From: JANYGA01 sp031420415
GTDB lineage: Bacteria; Vulcanimicrobiota; Vulcanimicrobiia; Vulcanimicrobiales; Vulcanimicrobiaceae
Assembly (NCBI GenBank): GCA_031420415.1
Contig: JANOMT010000002.1
Coordinates: forward strand, 47,463 to 111,462
DNA length: 64,000 bases
Reading direction: 5' to 3'
Shown: positions 54,445-62,704 of the stretch, piece after piece
Layout: each line of letters begins with the position of its first letter
How positions within the stretch are numbered: the stretch's first letter is position 1
The notes under the pieces: generated by a model
Database searches by the model: none
What the model saw: only the letters and a program-made list of their open reading frames with translations
Told to the model about the DNA's origin: nothing
Made by a program: the position numbers and the translations under genes

Positions 54445-55592
54445 AACGAGCGTGCGATCTCATCGAGTGCGTGGAAAAACACGTCGATGTCTTCGTCGGT
54501 CGAGTAGAAATGCGGTCCGACGCGCATGCCGCATCCCGGTCGATAGTCGATAAAAATGCGTCGATCGATGAGCGCTTGGGTCGCACGATCGGCGCCAGGA
54601 AAGTCGATACCGATCCATCCCGTTCGTCGCTCGGCCTCGAGTGGCGTCGGAATCGTGAAACCGCGTGCGAGTGCGGACTCGATGATGCGCGTGGTGAGCC
54701 GCGCATTATGCGCGCGAATCGCCGGAACGCCAATCTCCGCAATTGCATCGTGTCCGGCGCGCGCGACGAGATAGCCGAGCATCGTCGGCGTGCCCGTGTT
54801 GTACCGGTGCGTGTCGCGCGCGAGCGTGATCGGCGCGGGTGCGAACGCAAAGGGCTCTGCGTGTGCCATCCAGCCGGTCACTGCGGGTGCGAGTCGATCG
54901 CGCAAACCGGGCCGGACGTAGAGGAAGCCGCAGCCCGGGCCTCCGCAGAGCCACTTGTGACTGCCGCCGACCACCACATCGATTCCCTGTGCGCTCACGT
55001 CGAGCGGAACGATACCCGTGGTCTGATACGTGTCGAGCACGAAAATCGCGCCGACTTCGCGGCATCGCGCTTGGATCGCGTGGATCTCGAGAAGCGAACC
55101 CGAAACGTAGGCGGCGTGGGAGAGGGCGACGACCGCGGTTCGTTCGTCGATCGCGCTGCAGATCCGATCGGTCGACATCGTGCGCCCGTCGTCGGAGGGC
55201 ACGGTAACGATGCGCGCGCCGTATTTCTGCCACGCCGACCACACGTACGTCACGGTCGGAAACTGCAACGCCTCCATCACCACGCCATCGCGGTCGGGAC
55301 CGAACGTGAGCGCGGAGGCGATCGCGGCTTGCCCGAGCGAGACGTTGGGTACGAGCGAGACGGTATTCGCCGCCGCGCCCAAGAGTGCGGCGATACCGGC
55401 CGCGATCTCTCCGAGTTCGGGTAACCACACTTCCCACGCTTCGGGACCGTCCGTCGCCCAAGCGCTCCAATAACGCTCGAGCGAGTCGCGCGATGCGAGC
55501 GGCGGCGCACCCATCGAATGCGACACGAGATACGTAGCACCGGCGAGCGTGGGAAAGCGATCGCGCATCCGCGGAGCGGTCATCGTCGTCAT
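54441..55592 (-). CDS. Class V aminotransferase / kynureninase-like PLP enzyme
   Basis: 383 aa from ATG 55592 (ATG 55583 is equally possible). The PLP lysine is K213 in GGSHKWLCGGPG, the PLP aspartate D187 in FVLDTYQTTG, and LSHAAYVSGSLLEI is the substrate-side block. The layout resembles kynureninase and cysteine-desulfurase relatives, but no specific substrate is clear. It is transcribed with the exported protein at 53881 and is divergent from glpX; the two starts are 61 bp apart. Confidence 0.85.
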   Translation of the reverse strand: MTTMTAPRMRDRFPTLAGATYLVSHSMGAPPLASRDSLERYWSAWATDGPEAWEVWLPELGEIAAGIAALLGAAANTVSLVPNVSLGQAAIASALTFGPDRDGVVMEALQFPTVTYVWSAWQKYGARIVTVPSDDGRTMSTDRICSAIDERTAVVALSHAAYVSGSLLEIHAIQARCREVGAIFVLDTYQTTGIVPLDVSAQGIDVVVGGSHKWLCGGPGCGFLYVRPGLRDRLAPAVTGWMAHAEPFAFAPAPITLARDTHRYNTGTPTMLGYLVARAGHDAIAEIGVPAIRAHNARLTTRIIESALARGFTIPTPLEAERRTGWIGIDFPGADRATQALIDRRIFIDYRPGCGMRVGPHFYSTDEDIDVFFHALDEIARSL

Positions 55593-55653
55593 AAACCATT
55601 TTTCGCACGCGCCGGGCCCGGGTCCGCTCTCGCAGCAAGAGTTTGGATCACCT

Positions 55654-56694
55654 ATGAAACAAATGGGGACGATGACCAGTCGCCGGATCGACGCTCGTGT
55701 CGAATTAGAGTTTTTGCGTGCTACCGAGGCTGCCGCGATCGTTTCGGGCAGGCTCGTGGGCCGCGGTGACAAGAATGGCGTCGATCAAGCTGCCGTCGAT
55801 GCGATGCGCAGCGTCCTTGGGGAAGTCGATATCGACGGCATCGTCGTCATCGGAGAGGGCGAGAAAGACGAGGCCCCGATGCTCTATATCGGAGAGCACG
55901 TCGGGACGGGAGACGGACCGAAGATGGACGTCGCCGTCGACCCCATCGACGGAACGACGCTCGCGAGTAAGGGCGGTCACGGCGCGATCAGTGTCGTTGC
56001 AGCGGCCGAACGTGGCTCGCTCTTCCACACGCACGTCGCATACATGGATAAGATCATCGTCGGCAGCCAGTGCCGCGGCGTCATTTCGATCGATGCGTCG
56101 GTTGCCGAGAACGTCACCGCCGTCGCGAAGGCGATGGGGCGACCGATCGGTGAGATTACGGTCGCGGTGCTCGAACGTTCGCGCAATGACGAACTCGTGC
56201 GACAGTTGCGCGAACTCGGCGCGCGCGTCCGTCTCTTCGGTGACGGCGACATCGCAAACGGCGTGATCGCCGCGCTCGAAGAACGCACGCGCATCGATAT
56301 GCTCATGGGTATCGGTGGTGCGACCGAAGGCGTCGTTGCCGCCTGCGCGATCAAGTGCCTCGGCGGCGATATGCAGGGGCGCCTGTGGCTCCGCGAGGGG
56401 GAAGACGTCATCGCGAAAAACGAGGGGCTCGACCCGACCGCCATCCTCACCCTCGACGACTTGTGCAAGAGCGATCTCGCCATGCTCTGCGCGACGGGTG
56501 TGACCGACGGCGAACTCTTGCAAGGGGTCAGTTACATTCGCGGGAGCGCGTACACGCAATCCATCATCATTTCCTCGCTCACGCATACGACGCGCATGGT
56601 CGACGGCAAACATGATTTGCGCTCGTTCGTCCATCACTCGCACCTCAATGAAATCACATCATCGAATCTCCTCAAGGAGCACGCAACGTCATGA
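55654..56694 (+). CDS. glpX: Fructose-1,6-bisphosphatase, class II
   Basis: 346 aa from ATG 55654; the open frame upstream has no homology. Motifs: VVIGEGEKDEAPMLYIGE (~58-75), the metal/phosphate motif AVDPIDGTTLASKG (~88-101), DIANGVIAAL and GIGGATEGVVAACAIKCLGG. It dephosphorylates fructose-1,6-bisphosphate in gluconeogenesis. Its stop overlaps the aldolase start by four bases, pairing the two consecutive gluconeogenic steps. Confidence 0.94.
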   Translation: MKQMGTMTSRRIDARVELEFLRATEAAAIVSGRLVGRGDKNGVDQAAVDAMRSVLGEVDIDGIVVIGEGEKDEAPMLYIGEHVGTGDGPKMDVAVDPIDGTTLASKGGHGAISVVAAAERGSLFHTHVAYMDKIIVGSQCRGVISIDASVAENVTAVAKAMGRPIGEITVAVLERSRNDELVRQLRELGARVRLFGDGDIANGVIAALEERTRIDMLMGIGGATEGVVAACAIKCLGGDMQGRLWLREGEDVIAKNEGLDPTAILTLDDLCKSDLAMLCATGVTDGELLQGVSYIRGSAYTQSIIISSLTHTTRMVDGKHDLRSFVHHSHLNEITSSNLLKEHATS

Positions 56695-57749
56695 GTAGCC
56701 AACTCGCATCGGTCGCTCGCGCGATGGTTGCCCCGGGTAAAGGGATCCTCGCGGCCGACGAGAGCACGACCACCGCGAACAAACGCTTCGTCCCACTCAA
56801 TATCGCAGAGACGGAAGAGAACCGCCGCAAATATCGCGATCTGCTCTTTACGATGCCCGATTTTGGAACGTATTTCAGCGGTGTCATTCTGTACGACGAA
56901 ACGATTCGCCAGAACGCCATGAGTGGTAAAACGTTCATCCAAACACTCGAGGCATCGGGCTCATTCCCGGGCATCAAGCTCGATACGGGAATCGAACATC
57001 TCGCCCTCGCGCCCGCGGATGAAAAGATCACGGGTGGCCTCGACGGTCTCGCGAAGCGCGTCGACGAGTACGTGAAGATGGGCGCGAAGTTCGCAAAGTG
57101 GCGCGCGGTTATCACGATCGACGAGAAGACGGGCTTACCGACCGACGCGTGCCTGATCGCGAACGCGCATGCGCTCGCGCGATACGGTGCGATCTGTCAG
57201 CGTGGCGGTCTCGTGCCGATCATCGAGCCCGAAGTCCTCATGGACGGTGCGATGTCGCACTCGCTCGAAACGAGCGAAGCCGTCCATCGCCGGACGCTTC
57301 GCTTTGTTTTCGACGCGCTCGTCGATCAGAACGTCAACTTCGGTGAGATGGTGCTCAAGCCGAGCTACGTGATCTCCGGCCAAAAAGCTGCAACGAAAGC
57401 CTCGGTTCGCGAAGTCGCCGAACGCACGCTCGCCGTTCTGATGGATTACGTGCCCGCTTCGGTCGCCGGTATCGCGTTTCTCTCCGGCGGTCAGGGCAAC
57501 GAAGATGCGACCGCGCATCTCAACGAAATCAACGTCTTGGGCAAGGGGCGTAACGCTCCGTGGCCGCTCACGTTCTCCTACGGCCGGGCGCTGCAACAGC
57601 CCGCGCTCAATACGTGGAAGGGCAATGACGCAAACGTCGATGCCGCACACAAAGCAATCCATCACCGTGCCCGGATGAACAGTCTCGCGTCGCTCGGCCA
57701 ATGGTCGACGCAAGTCGAAAAAGAAGGCGCGCCAATCCTGAGTCATTAG
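56691..57749 (+). CDS. Fructose-bisphosphate aldolase, class I
   Basis: A 352-aa Schiff-base aldolase. The catalytic lysine is K223 in EMVLKPSYV; supporting residues include K136 (KFAKWRAV), E179 and E181 (PIIEPEVL), and the N-terminal GILAADESTTT block. The eukaryote-like class I type is less common in bacteria than the zinc-dependent class II. Coupled to glpX (ATGA overlap), it would feed hexose phosphates from triose phosphates made by beta-oxidation and TCA intermediates. Confidence 0.94.
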   Translation: MSSQLASVARAMVAPGKGILAADESTTTANKRFVPLNIAETEENRRKYRDLLFTMPDFGTYFSGVILYDETIRQNAMSGKTFIQTLEASGSFPGIKLDTGIEHLALAPADEKITGGLDGLAKRVDEYVKMGAKFAKWRAVITIDEKTGLPTDACLIANAHALARYGAICQRGGLVPIIEPEVLMDGAMSHSLETSEAVHRRTLRFVFDALVDQNVNFGEMVLKPSYVISGQKAATKASVREVAERTLAVLMDYVPASVAGIAFLSGGQGNEDATAHLNEINVLGKGRNAPWPLTFSYGRALQQPALNTWKGNDANVDAAHKAIHHRARMNSLASLGQWSTQVEKEGAPILSH

Positions 57750-57797
57750 TCGCGGAGACGTGTGGTTTTTCTTTTCCGAACCGGGTAGGGTAAAAAA

Positions 57798-58076
57798 ATG
57801 CGCGTCTGTTTCGAGTTCTGGTTTCACCATGTCGCCGTGTTCGGATTCGAGGGCCATCCCGATCCGTCGCTGGCTATGCTCGGAGCTCTCGGCTGGGAGA
57901 TTCGGGGTATCACGGCTTCCCCCGAGGGTGGGTATCTGGTGGCACTGCAACGCCCGCTCGGCGAAGAGCATCCGTTGCCGGGCGCCGATACGCTTGCGGC
58001 ATCGCTCGAAGAGCCGCTTGCGGCGCCCACGATTACGAACGCCGTCTCGACGACGACGTACGACCCGGTGACCTAG
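57798..58076 (+). CDS. Small DUF4177-like protein
   Basis: 92 aa. The core AMLGALGWEIRGITASPEGG followed by YLVALQRPL resembles the DUF4177 pattern of short proteins (GWELV...L.R). The N-terminal CFEFWFHHVAVFGFEGHPDP is aromatic-rich and the last ~30 residues are polar. AGGG precedes the ATG by seven bases. Function unknown. Confidence 0.6.
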   Translation: MRVCFEFWFHHVAVFGFEGHPDPSLAMLGALGWEIRGITASPEGGYLVALQRPLGEEHPLPGADTLAASLEEPLAAPTITNAVSTTTYDPVT

Positions 58077-58115
58077 TTCACAGCATGCGTTGTCCCGCTT
58101 TCGTATCGTCGGGAC

Positions 58116-58352
58116 GTGGCACGACCGGTTGCCGTCGTCGGGAAGCGAGCGTTTACGTCGATTCATGAGTTCATCGCCCACGCGGTTGGGCCGGTGCGCA
58201 TCTATCTCACCGACGGCACCACACATACGGGGCATTTTCGCACCGATATCCTCACGCCGTCGTCGCTTTCGGCGTATTTTTTCGGAGACGATCACGATAT
58301 GTCGCTGCCGATCCATCTCGTCGATAAGATCGAAAAGCTCGAACCCGCGTGA
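58116..58352 (+). CDS. Small Sm/SH3-like protein, paralogue of the 41399 gene
   Basis: 78 aa, GTG start. The core AHAVGPVRIYLTDGTTHTG then HFRTDILTPSSLSAYFFG aligns end to end with the product at 41399-41617: shared HA, VRI, D, H-x-G, RT, L, S-x-S and the closing Ile positions. This size and pattern suggest a small beta-barrel, perhaps binding RNA or a partner protein. The stop overlaps the tspO-like start (GTGA). Confidence 0.65.
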   Translation: MARPVAVVGKRAFTSIHEFIAHAVGPVRIYLTDGTTHTGHFRTDILTPSSLSAYFFGDDHDMSLPIHLVDKIEKLEPA

Positions 58353-58849
58353 GCACCAGCCTCGCGCTTTTTAATCGCGACGATCGTCGTGGACTCGCAG
58401 CGAATATCGCGACGGCCGTCGCGATTGCCGTGATCGCAAACGGCACGCTCGCGTTCTTCGGCATCGCGCGTCGGCCGCATGAAATCTGGCCGGCCTTCGC
58501 GCCGCCGGGTCCGGCGATCGGGGGAATTTGGGTCGTGCTCTTCGCGGCGATGGGCGCCGCACGATGGTCCGTCGCACGGCATCGCAGTCTTCGCGCGAAA
58601 AGCGACGCGCGTGCCGTCGATGCGTTGATTTTGATCTGTCTCGCATATCCGTTCTACACGCATTTCGTCGGCGGACATGCAATCGAGCTCGCAGGCAATA
58701 TCGTGACGTTCGCCGTCGCGATCGCGCTCGCGATTCGGTTGCGTACGTCGGTCGTTGCGGCTGCATGTGTCGGGGCCGTCGCGCTTTGGGTCGCATTCGC
58801 GACCGTGCTCGTGGGCGCGCTCGTTGCGCTCAATGGATGGAACACCTAG
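58349..58849 (+). CDS. TspO/MBR-family membrane protein
   Basis: 166 aa with five predicted helices. FAPPGPAIGGIWVVLFAAMG (~49-68) followed by AARW matches the TspO signature (F-x-PPGW-x-GP-x-W-x-x-L-Y-x-x-MG), and WVAFATVLVGALVALN at the end matches its C-terminal helix. TspO proteins bind porphyrins and are linked to haem and redox stress. The Trp after PPG is Pro-Ala here, a small departure. Coupled to the Sm-like gene by a four-base overlap. Confidence 0.75.
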   Translation: MSTSLALFNRDDRRGLAANIATAVAIAVIANGTLAFFGIARRPHEIWPAFAPPGPAIGGIWVVLFAAMGAARWSVARHRSLRAKSDARAVDALILICLAYPFYTHFVGGHAIELAGNIVTFAVAIALAIRLRTSVVAAACVGAVALWVAFATVLVGALVALNGWNT

Positions 58850-58867
58850 CGCACGAAGCGCTCTCGC

Positions 58868-60283
58868 GTGCGTCCTCTGTACGATCTCGTGGTGCTCGGC
58901 GGTGGTGCGGCGGGCCTCGTTGCGGCAATCGTCGGCGCGTCGCTCGGTGCGAAGACGGCGATCGTCGAACGCGACCGACTCGGCGGTGAGTGCACGTGGC
59001 GTGGCTGCGTGCCGAGCAAGGCGCTTCTCCACGTCGCTTCGATCGCACATGGCGTCCGCGTGGCAAAGGTCTTCGGGATGGTCGACGCCGAGCCGCACGT
59101 CGTGTGGACGAAGGTTCGCGCGTATCTCGATCGCACGCGCGAGGCGATCTACACGCGCGCCGATTCGCCCGAGGCGCTCGCGCGATTCGGCGTGCGAACG
59201 ATCGCGGGCGATGCCGCCTTTCTCGATGCGCGCCGCCTCCTCGTGTGCGGGCGCGATGCGCGAGTAACGCTCACGGCGCGCGCATTCGTGATCTGTGCCG
59301 GAAGCGATCCCACGCCCCTGGAGCTCGACGTGCCCTACGAGACGACGGATACGATCTTCGACCTCGAAGAATGTCCGCAGCGTCTTGCGATCATCGGCGG
59401 TGGGCCCGCGAGTTTCGAGCTCGCGCAGGCGTTCGCGCGATTGGGGACGCTCGTTCATGTCGTGAGCACGGCGACGCGCCCGCTCGAAAACGACGACGCC
59501 GAACACGCCCGCGTTCTGCGAGCCGTCCTCGAGGGCGAAGGCGTGCGTTTCTCGCTCGGCGTGCGCGTCGTCGCATCGTCTCGTTTCGAAAAGACGACGG
59601 TCCTAAAGCTTTCTGACGCGAGTGAGATACCGTGCGATCGCGTGCTCGTCGCGATCGGCCGAACGCCTCGTGTCGCGGGCTACGGCCTCGAGGCTGCGGG
59701 TGTCATCGTTCGCGACGGCGCGATCGTCGTCGATACTCGCGGTCGCACGAACGTCGCGCATATCTCTGCTGCGGGTGATGCGATCGGGCCGCCATATTTC
59801 TCGCACGTCGCCGAGGAGACGGCCAAAGTTGCGGTCGCGAACGCGCTTTTGGGCGTGCGGAAACGCTTCGATCGTGCGGCCGTCCCGTGGTGCACGTTCA
59901 CGAGCCCCGAACTCGCCCACGTCGGTTCGACCGCAGCCACGCTTCGCAAACGTGGAACGCGTTTTTCGACGTACGCCTTCGCGAACGACGAACTGGATCG
60001 TGCGATCGTCGACGACGCGACGACGGGCAGCACGAAACTCTTCGTGGGTCGTGGAGGACGCGTGCTCGGCGCATCGATTCTCGGCGCGCGTGCGGGCGAA
60101 CTCAATTGCGAAGTCGCGCTCGCGATCGGTACGAAGCTCACCGCCGCAAAGATCGCCGATACCGTGTATCCCTATCCGTCGTATGGGTACGGCGTGCGTC
60201 GTGCGGCCGACGCATGGTACGAACGTCTCGCGACGTCGTTCGTGCGGCGAATCATACGCACCGTTTTCCGCTTTCGCGGGTAG
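58868..60283 (+). CDS. MerA-like FAD-dependent pyridine nucleotide-disulfide oxidoreductase
   Basis: 471 aa, GTG start. FAD-binding GGGAAG (11-16), redox-active disulfide C42-x4-C47 (GGECTWRGCVPSK), NAD-binding IIGGGPASFELAQAFARLG (~175-193) and the second FAD motif HISAAGD. The C-terminal catalytic dyad of dihydrolipoamide dehydrogenases (H-x-x-x-x-E in HPHPTLSE) is replaced by VYPYPSYGYG. It therefore is not a lipoamide dehydrogenase; mercuric reductases also have Tyr there, but the N-terminal HMA domain and C-terminal Cys pair of MerA are absent. It is often seen beside the type of glycosyltransferase encoded next. Confidence 0.88.
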   Translation: MRPLYDLVVLGGGAAGLVAAIVGASLGAKTAIVERDRLGGECTWRGCVPSKALLHVASIAHGVRVAKVFGMVDAEPHVVWTKVRAYLDRTREAIYTRADSPEALARFGVRTIAGDAAFLDARRLLVCGRDARVTLTARAFVICAGSDPTPLELDVPYETTDTIFDLEECPQRLAIIGGGPASFELAQAFARLGTLVHVVSTATRPLENDDAEHARVLRAVLEGEGVRFSLGVRVVASSRFEKTTVLKLSDASEIPCDRVLVAIGRTPRVAGYGLEAAGVIVRDGAIVVDTRGRTNVAHISAAGDAIGPPYFSHVAEETAKVAVANALLGVRKRFDRAAVPWCTFTSPELAHVGSTAATLRKRGTRFSTYAFANDELDRAIVDDATTGSTKLFVGRGGRVLGASILGARAGELNCEVALAIGTKLTAAKIADTVYPYPSYGYGVRRAADAWYERLATSFVRRIIRTVFRFRG

Positions 60284-60289
60284 GGGGCG

Positions 60290-60988
60290 GTGAGCGATAC
60301 GAACGCGATGCTCGTCTCGATCGTGATGCCGACGCTCGATGAAGCGACGAACGTACGCGCGCGTGCAAGCGAGATCGCACGGCAAGACGGTCCCTTCGAA
60401 TGGATCGTTGCCGACGGTGGGAGTTCCGACGAGACGGTCGCGCTTGCGTCGTCGTACGGGGCGCGAACCATCGGCTGTTCGCTCGGCCGAGGCGGGCAAC
60501 TCGATGCCGGAGCGGACGAGTCCGGCGGAGAGATATTGCTCTTCTTGCACGCGGATACGTCGCTGCCCGACGGCGCTATCGCGGCGATACGCAGTGCGCT
60601 GAGCGACGCGCGCGTCGTCGGCGGCAACTTTCGATTGCGATTTACAGGCAAGGGATTTTTCACGCGCACCCTCGCCTGGTGTTATGCCAATCAGCAGCGC
60701 GTGTTCGGATCGTTTTTCGGCGATAGTGCGATCTTCGTCCGCCGCGAGGTCTTCGAAGAACTCGGGCGCTTCGGAGGCATGCCGCTGATGGAAGATTACG
60801 CGTTCGTTCGGCGTCTCCGGCGCCGTGGCCGTACGAAACGTCTCGATCTCATCGTGACGACGTCGTCACGGCGCTTCGAGCATCGGCCGTTTCGTGCGAT
60901 CGCTTTGTGGTTGAGTATTTTGGTGCTGTATCATGTGGGCGTGCCGCCGGCGCGACTCGCGCTGTTGTATCGTCCGCATCGCAGTTAA
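60290..60988 (+). CDS. Family 2 glycosyltransferase (TIGR04283-type)
   Basis: A 232-aa GT-A glycosyltransferase. VSIVMPTLDEATNV (~9-22), EWIVADGGSSDETV (~37-50), GGQLDAGADESGGEILLFLH (~68-87) and ADTSLPDG give the nucleotide-sugar site, and MPLMEDYAFVRRLRRRGRTK the acceptor side. This matches the TIGR04283 group, some members of which act in arsenosugar biosynthesis. The GTG start lies seven bases after the MerA-like gene, so they form an operon. Confidence 0.88.
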   Translation: MSDTNAMLVSIVMPTLDEATNVRARASEIARQDGPFEWIVADGGSSDETVALASSYGARTIGCSLGRGGQLDAGADESGGEILLFLHADTSLPDGAIAAIRSALSDARVVGGNFRLRFTGKGFFTRTLAWCYANQQRVFGSFFGDSAIFVRREVFEELGRFGGMPLMEDYAFVRRLRRRGRTKRLDLIVTTSSRRFEHRPFRAIALWLSILVLYHVGVPPARLALLYRPHRS

Positions 60989-61029
60989 AATCGTGTACCG
61001 TTTGGAGATGGGTGGCCCGGAGCTATGCG

Positions 61030-61854
61030 TTACGCTGTCGCATCGTGGTTCGAAACCCATGCATCGCGCTGCGGTCCGAACGGCATCGTCATCAGCGACC
61101 CAAAGGCCGCGTCGCGATCGTGGCGATAAGCGGGAAGACCCATGCGCAGTGTGCCGTGCGCGACGTCGTCGCGAAAGGTGCGATGGAGCCGATCCCAGAT
61201 GGTGAGGCCGCTCGACCAATTCGCCGATTCGAGATCCGCGCGATCGGCGTGGTGGATGCCGTGGAGGTGCGGCGTGACGACGAGCCAGGCGATCCGTCGT
61301 TCGAGGGCGGGCGGGAGCGCGATGTCGGCATGGTGGAAGGCGATGCAGAGCGTGAGCGAGGTTTGCCAGATCGTATACGCCCGTGGCGACGCGCCGATCG
61401 CTACGACTTGTAACGCACGCCACAAAACCGAGAGCAGCATGTCGCCTGCGTGAAAGCGAAACGCCGTACTCGCATCCATATCGCGATCGACGTGATGAAC
61501 GGCGTGAAAGCGCCAGAGAAAACCGATGCGATGTGTGAGCGCGTGCCACCAATACATCGAGTAATCCATGAGCAGGACGGCCGCGAGTGTTCGAAGAGGC
61601 TCTGGGAGACGGATGAGGTGAACGAGCCCGATCTTTCGCCGCTCGGTCAACTGCGCGAGACGCAGCGCGATCGGGCGTTCGATCGCCGCGAAGGGGATGG
61701 CGGCGATCGCGGCAACGGCCGCGTTGCGAACGTCGCGACGTACTTTCGATTCCGTCTTGATTCGTAGCGGGCGGCGAGCTTCGAAGGCGAGCAACGCCAG
61801 CAACTCGATTCCCAGGAGCGCGCCCGGGATCGCTTCGCGCAGGCGGGCGTTCAC
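61030..61854 (-). CDS. Sterol desaturase / fatty acid hydroxylase family protein
   Basis: A 274-aa integral membrane di-iron enzyme. Histidine boxes: H104-x3-H108 (HALTH), H117-x2-HH (FHAVHH), HHADI and HLHGIHHA, all intact, so catalytic iron binding is expected. About four hydrophobic helices. It would hydroxylate or desaturate a lipid; the substrate is unknown. It is convergent with the glycosyltransferase gene, 41 bp apart. Confidence 0.9.
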   Translation of the reverse strand: MNARLREAIPGALLGIELLALLAFEARRPLRIKTESKVRRDVRNAAVAAIAAIPFAAIERPIALRLAQLTERRKIGLVHLIRLPEPLRTLAAVLLMDYSMYWWHALTHRIGFLWRFHAVHHVDRDMDASTAFRFHAGDMLLSVLWRALQVVAIGASPRAYTIWQTSLTLCIAFHHADIALPPALERRIAWLVVTPHLHGIHHADRADLESANWSSGLTIWDRLHRTFRDDVAHGTLRMGLPAYRHDRDAAFGSLMTMPFGPQRDAWVSNHDATA

Positions 61855-61937
61855 GCGTTTACTCCGGAGGCGTTCGTACGTTCGGTCATGCGATATGGTA
61901 CCGCAAACGTGGCGCCGTCAACGCGGCCTGCGGCGAG

Positions 61938-62615
61938 TCAGGGCGCGATTGCGACGGCGCCCTTCGCGTAATCGGCACGGGCGTTGGCCGCAAACCACGC
62001 CTTCCAAATTCGCGGCGATACGAACGCGAAGAGCGGATCGCCATCGAGCGTGCGCAAGATCGGCCCCGCCCATGCCGGTTGGCCATGTGCGTCGTAGATG
62101 CGCAAACCATCTCCGATGCGAATGGGATGAACGCTCGTCATGTCGTCGGCGACGTCGCCCGGTTGCCGATCGGCGACGAAAAAAATGGCCAGCCGGGCGT
62201 TGGAGTCGTGCGTACACGCGAGATGGCCGTGCATGGCATCGTCGGGGAACGGGCGCTGGGCGAGCACGTCGGGCGACGGGACGGGTCGGAGGTGCTCGGA
62301 TTCGCGAGCAACGGCGAAATCGTACCGGATTTGGGCGCGCATCAAGCGTTCGACGGAGATACCGATCGACCGTCCGAGCCGGACCGCAGCGTCGACATCG
62401 AGGGAAGCCGTGCCCGCGAGCATCGCGGCGAGGCGCGTCGCATCGATGCCGACGAGCGCCGCGAGATCGGGGACCGAAAGGCCGAGTGGACCGACGTATT
62501 CTCGTGCGATGAGAAGACCGGGATGTGACGCGGATGTCCGACGATCGATCCCCGTTTTGGTAGGGTGAAGTGTTGCGAGCGCGCCCATCGTTTGAACTAT
62601 CGGCAACAAGGCCAT
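61938..62615 (-). CDS. HigA-like HTH protein with extra C-terminal domain
   Basis: 225 aa. Residues ~30-100 match the HigA-type XRE fold of addiction-module antidotes: HPGLLIAREYVGPLGLSVPD, then LAALVGIDATRLAAMLAG and VRLGRSIGISVERLM. The remaining ~120 residues form a distinct domain with no family I recognise. HigA proteins are normally ~100 aa and follow a higB toxin gene; no toxin ORF is visible next to this one. It is more likely a stand-alone regulator. ATG 62615 is used; ATG 62588 is the alternative. Confidence 0.7.
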   Translation of the reverse strand: MALLPIVQTMGALATLHPTKTGIDRRTSASHPGLLIAREYVGPLGLSVPDLAALVGIDATRLAAMLAGTASLDVDAAVRLGRSIGISVERLMRAQIRYDFAVARESEHLRPVPSPDVLAQRPFPDDAMHGHLACTHDSNARLAIFFVADRQPGDVADDMTSVHPIRIGDGLRIYDAHGQPAWAGPILRTLDGDPLFAFVSPRIWKAWFAANARADYAKGAVAIAP

Positions 62616-62704
62616 CGGCTTTACGCATTTATTCGGAACTTTGCGCTCGGCGGCAGACGTTCGGTCACAGCGCCGTTCCGCTCGTATTTGGGGATAGATG
62701 AATC

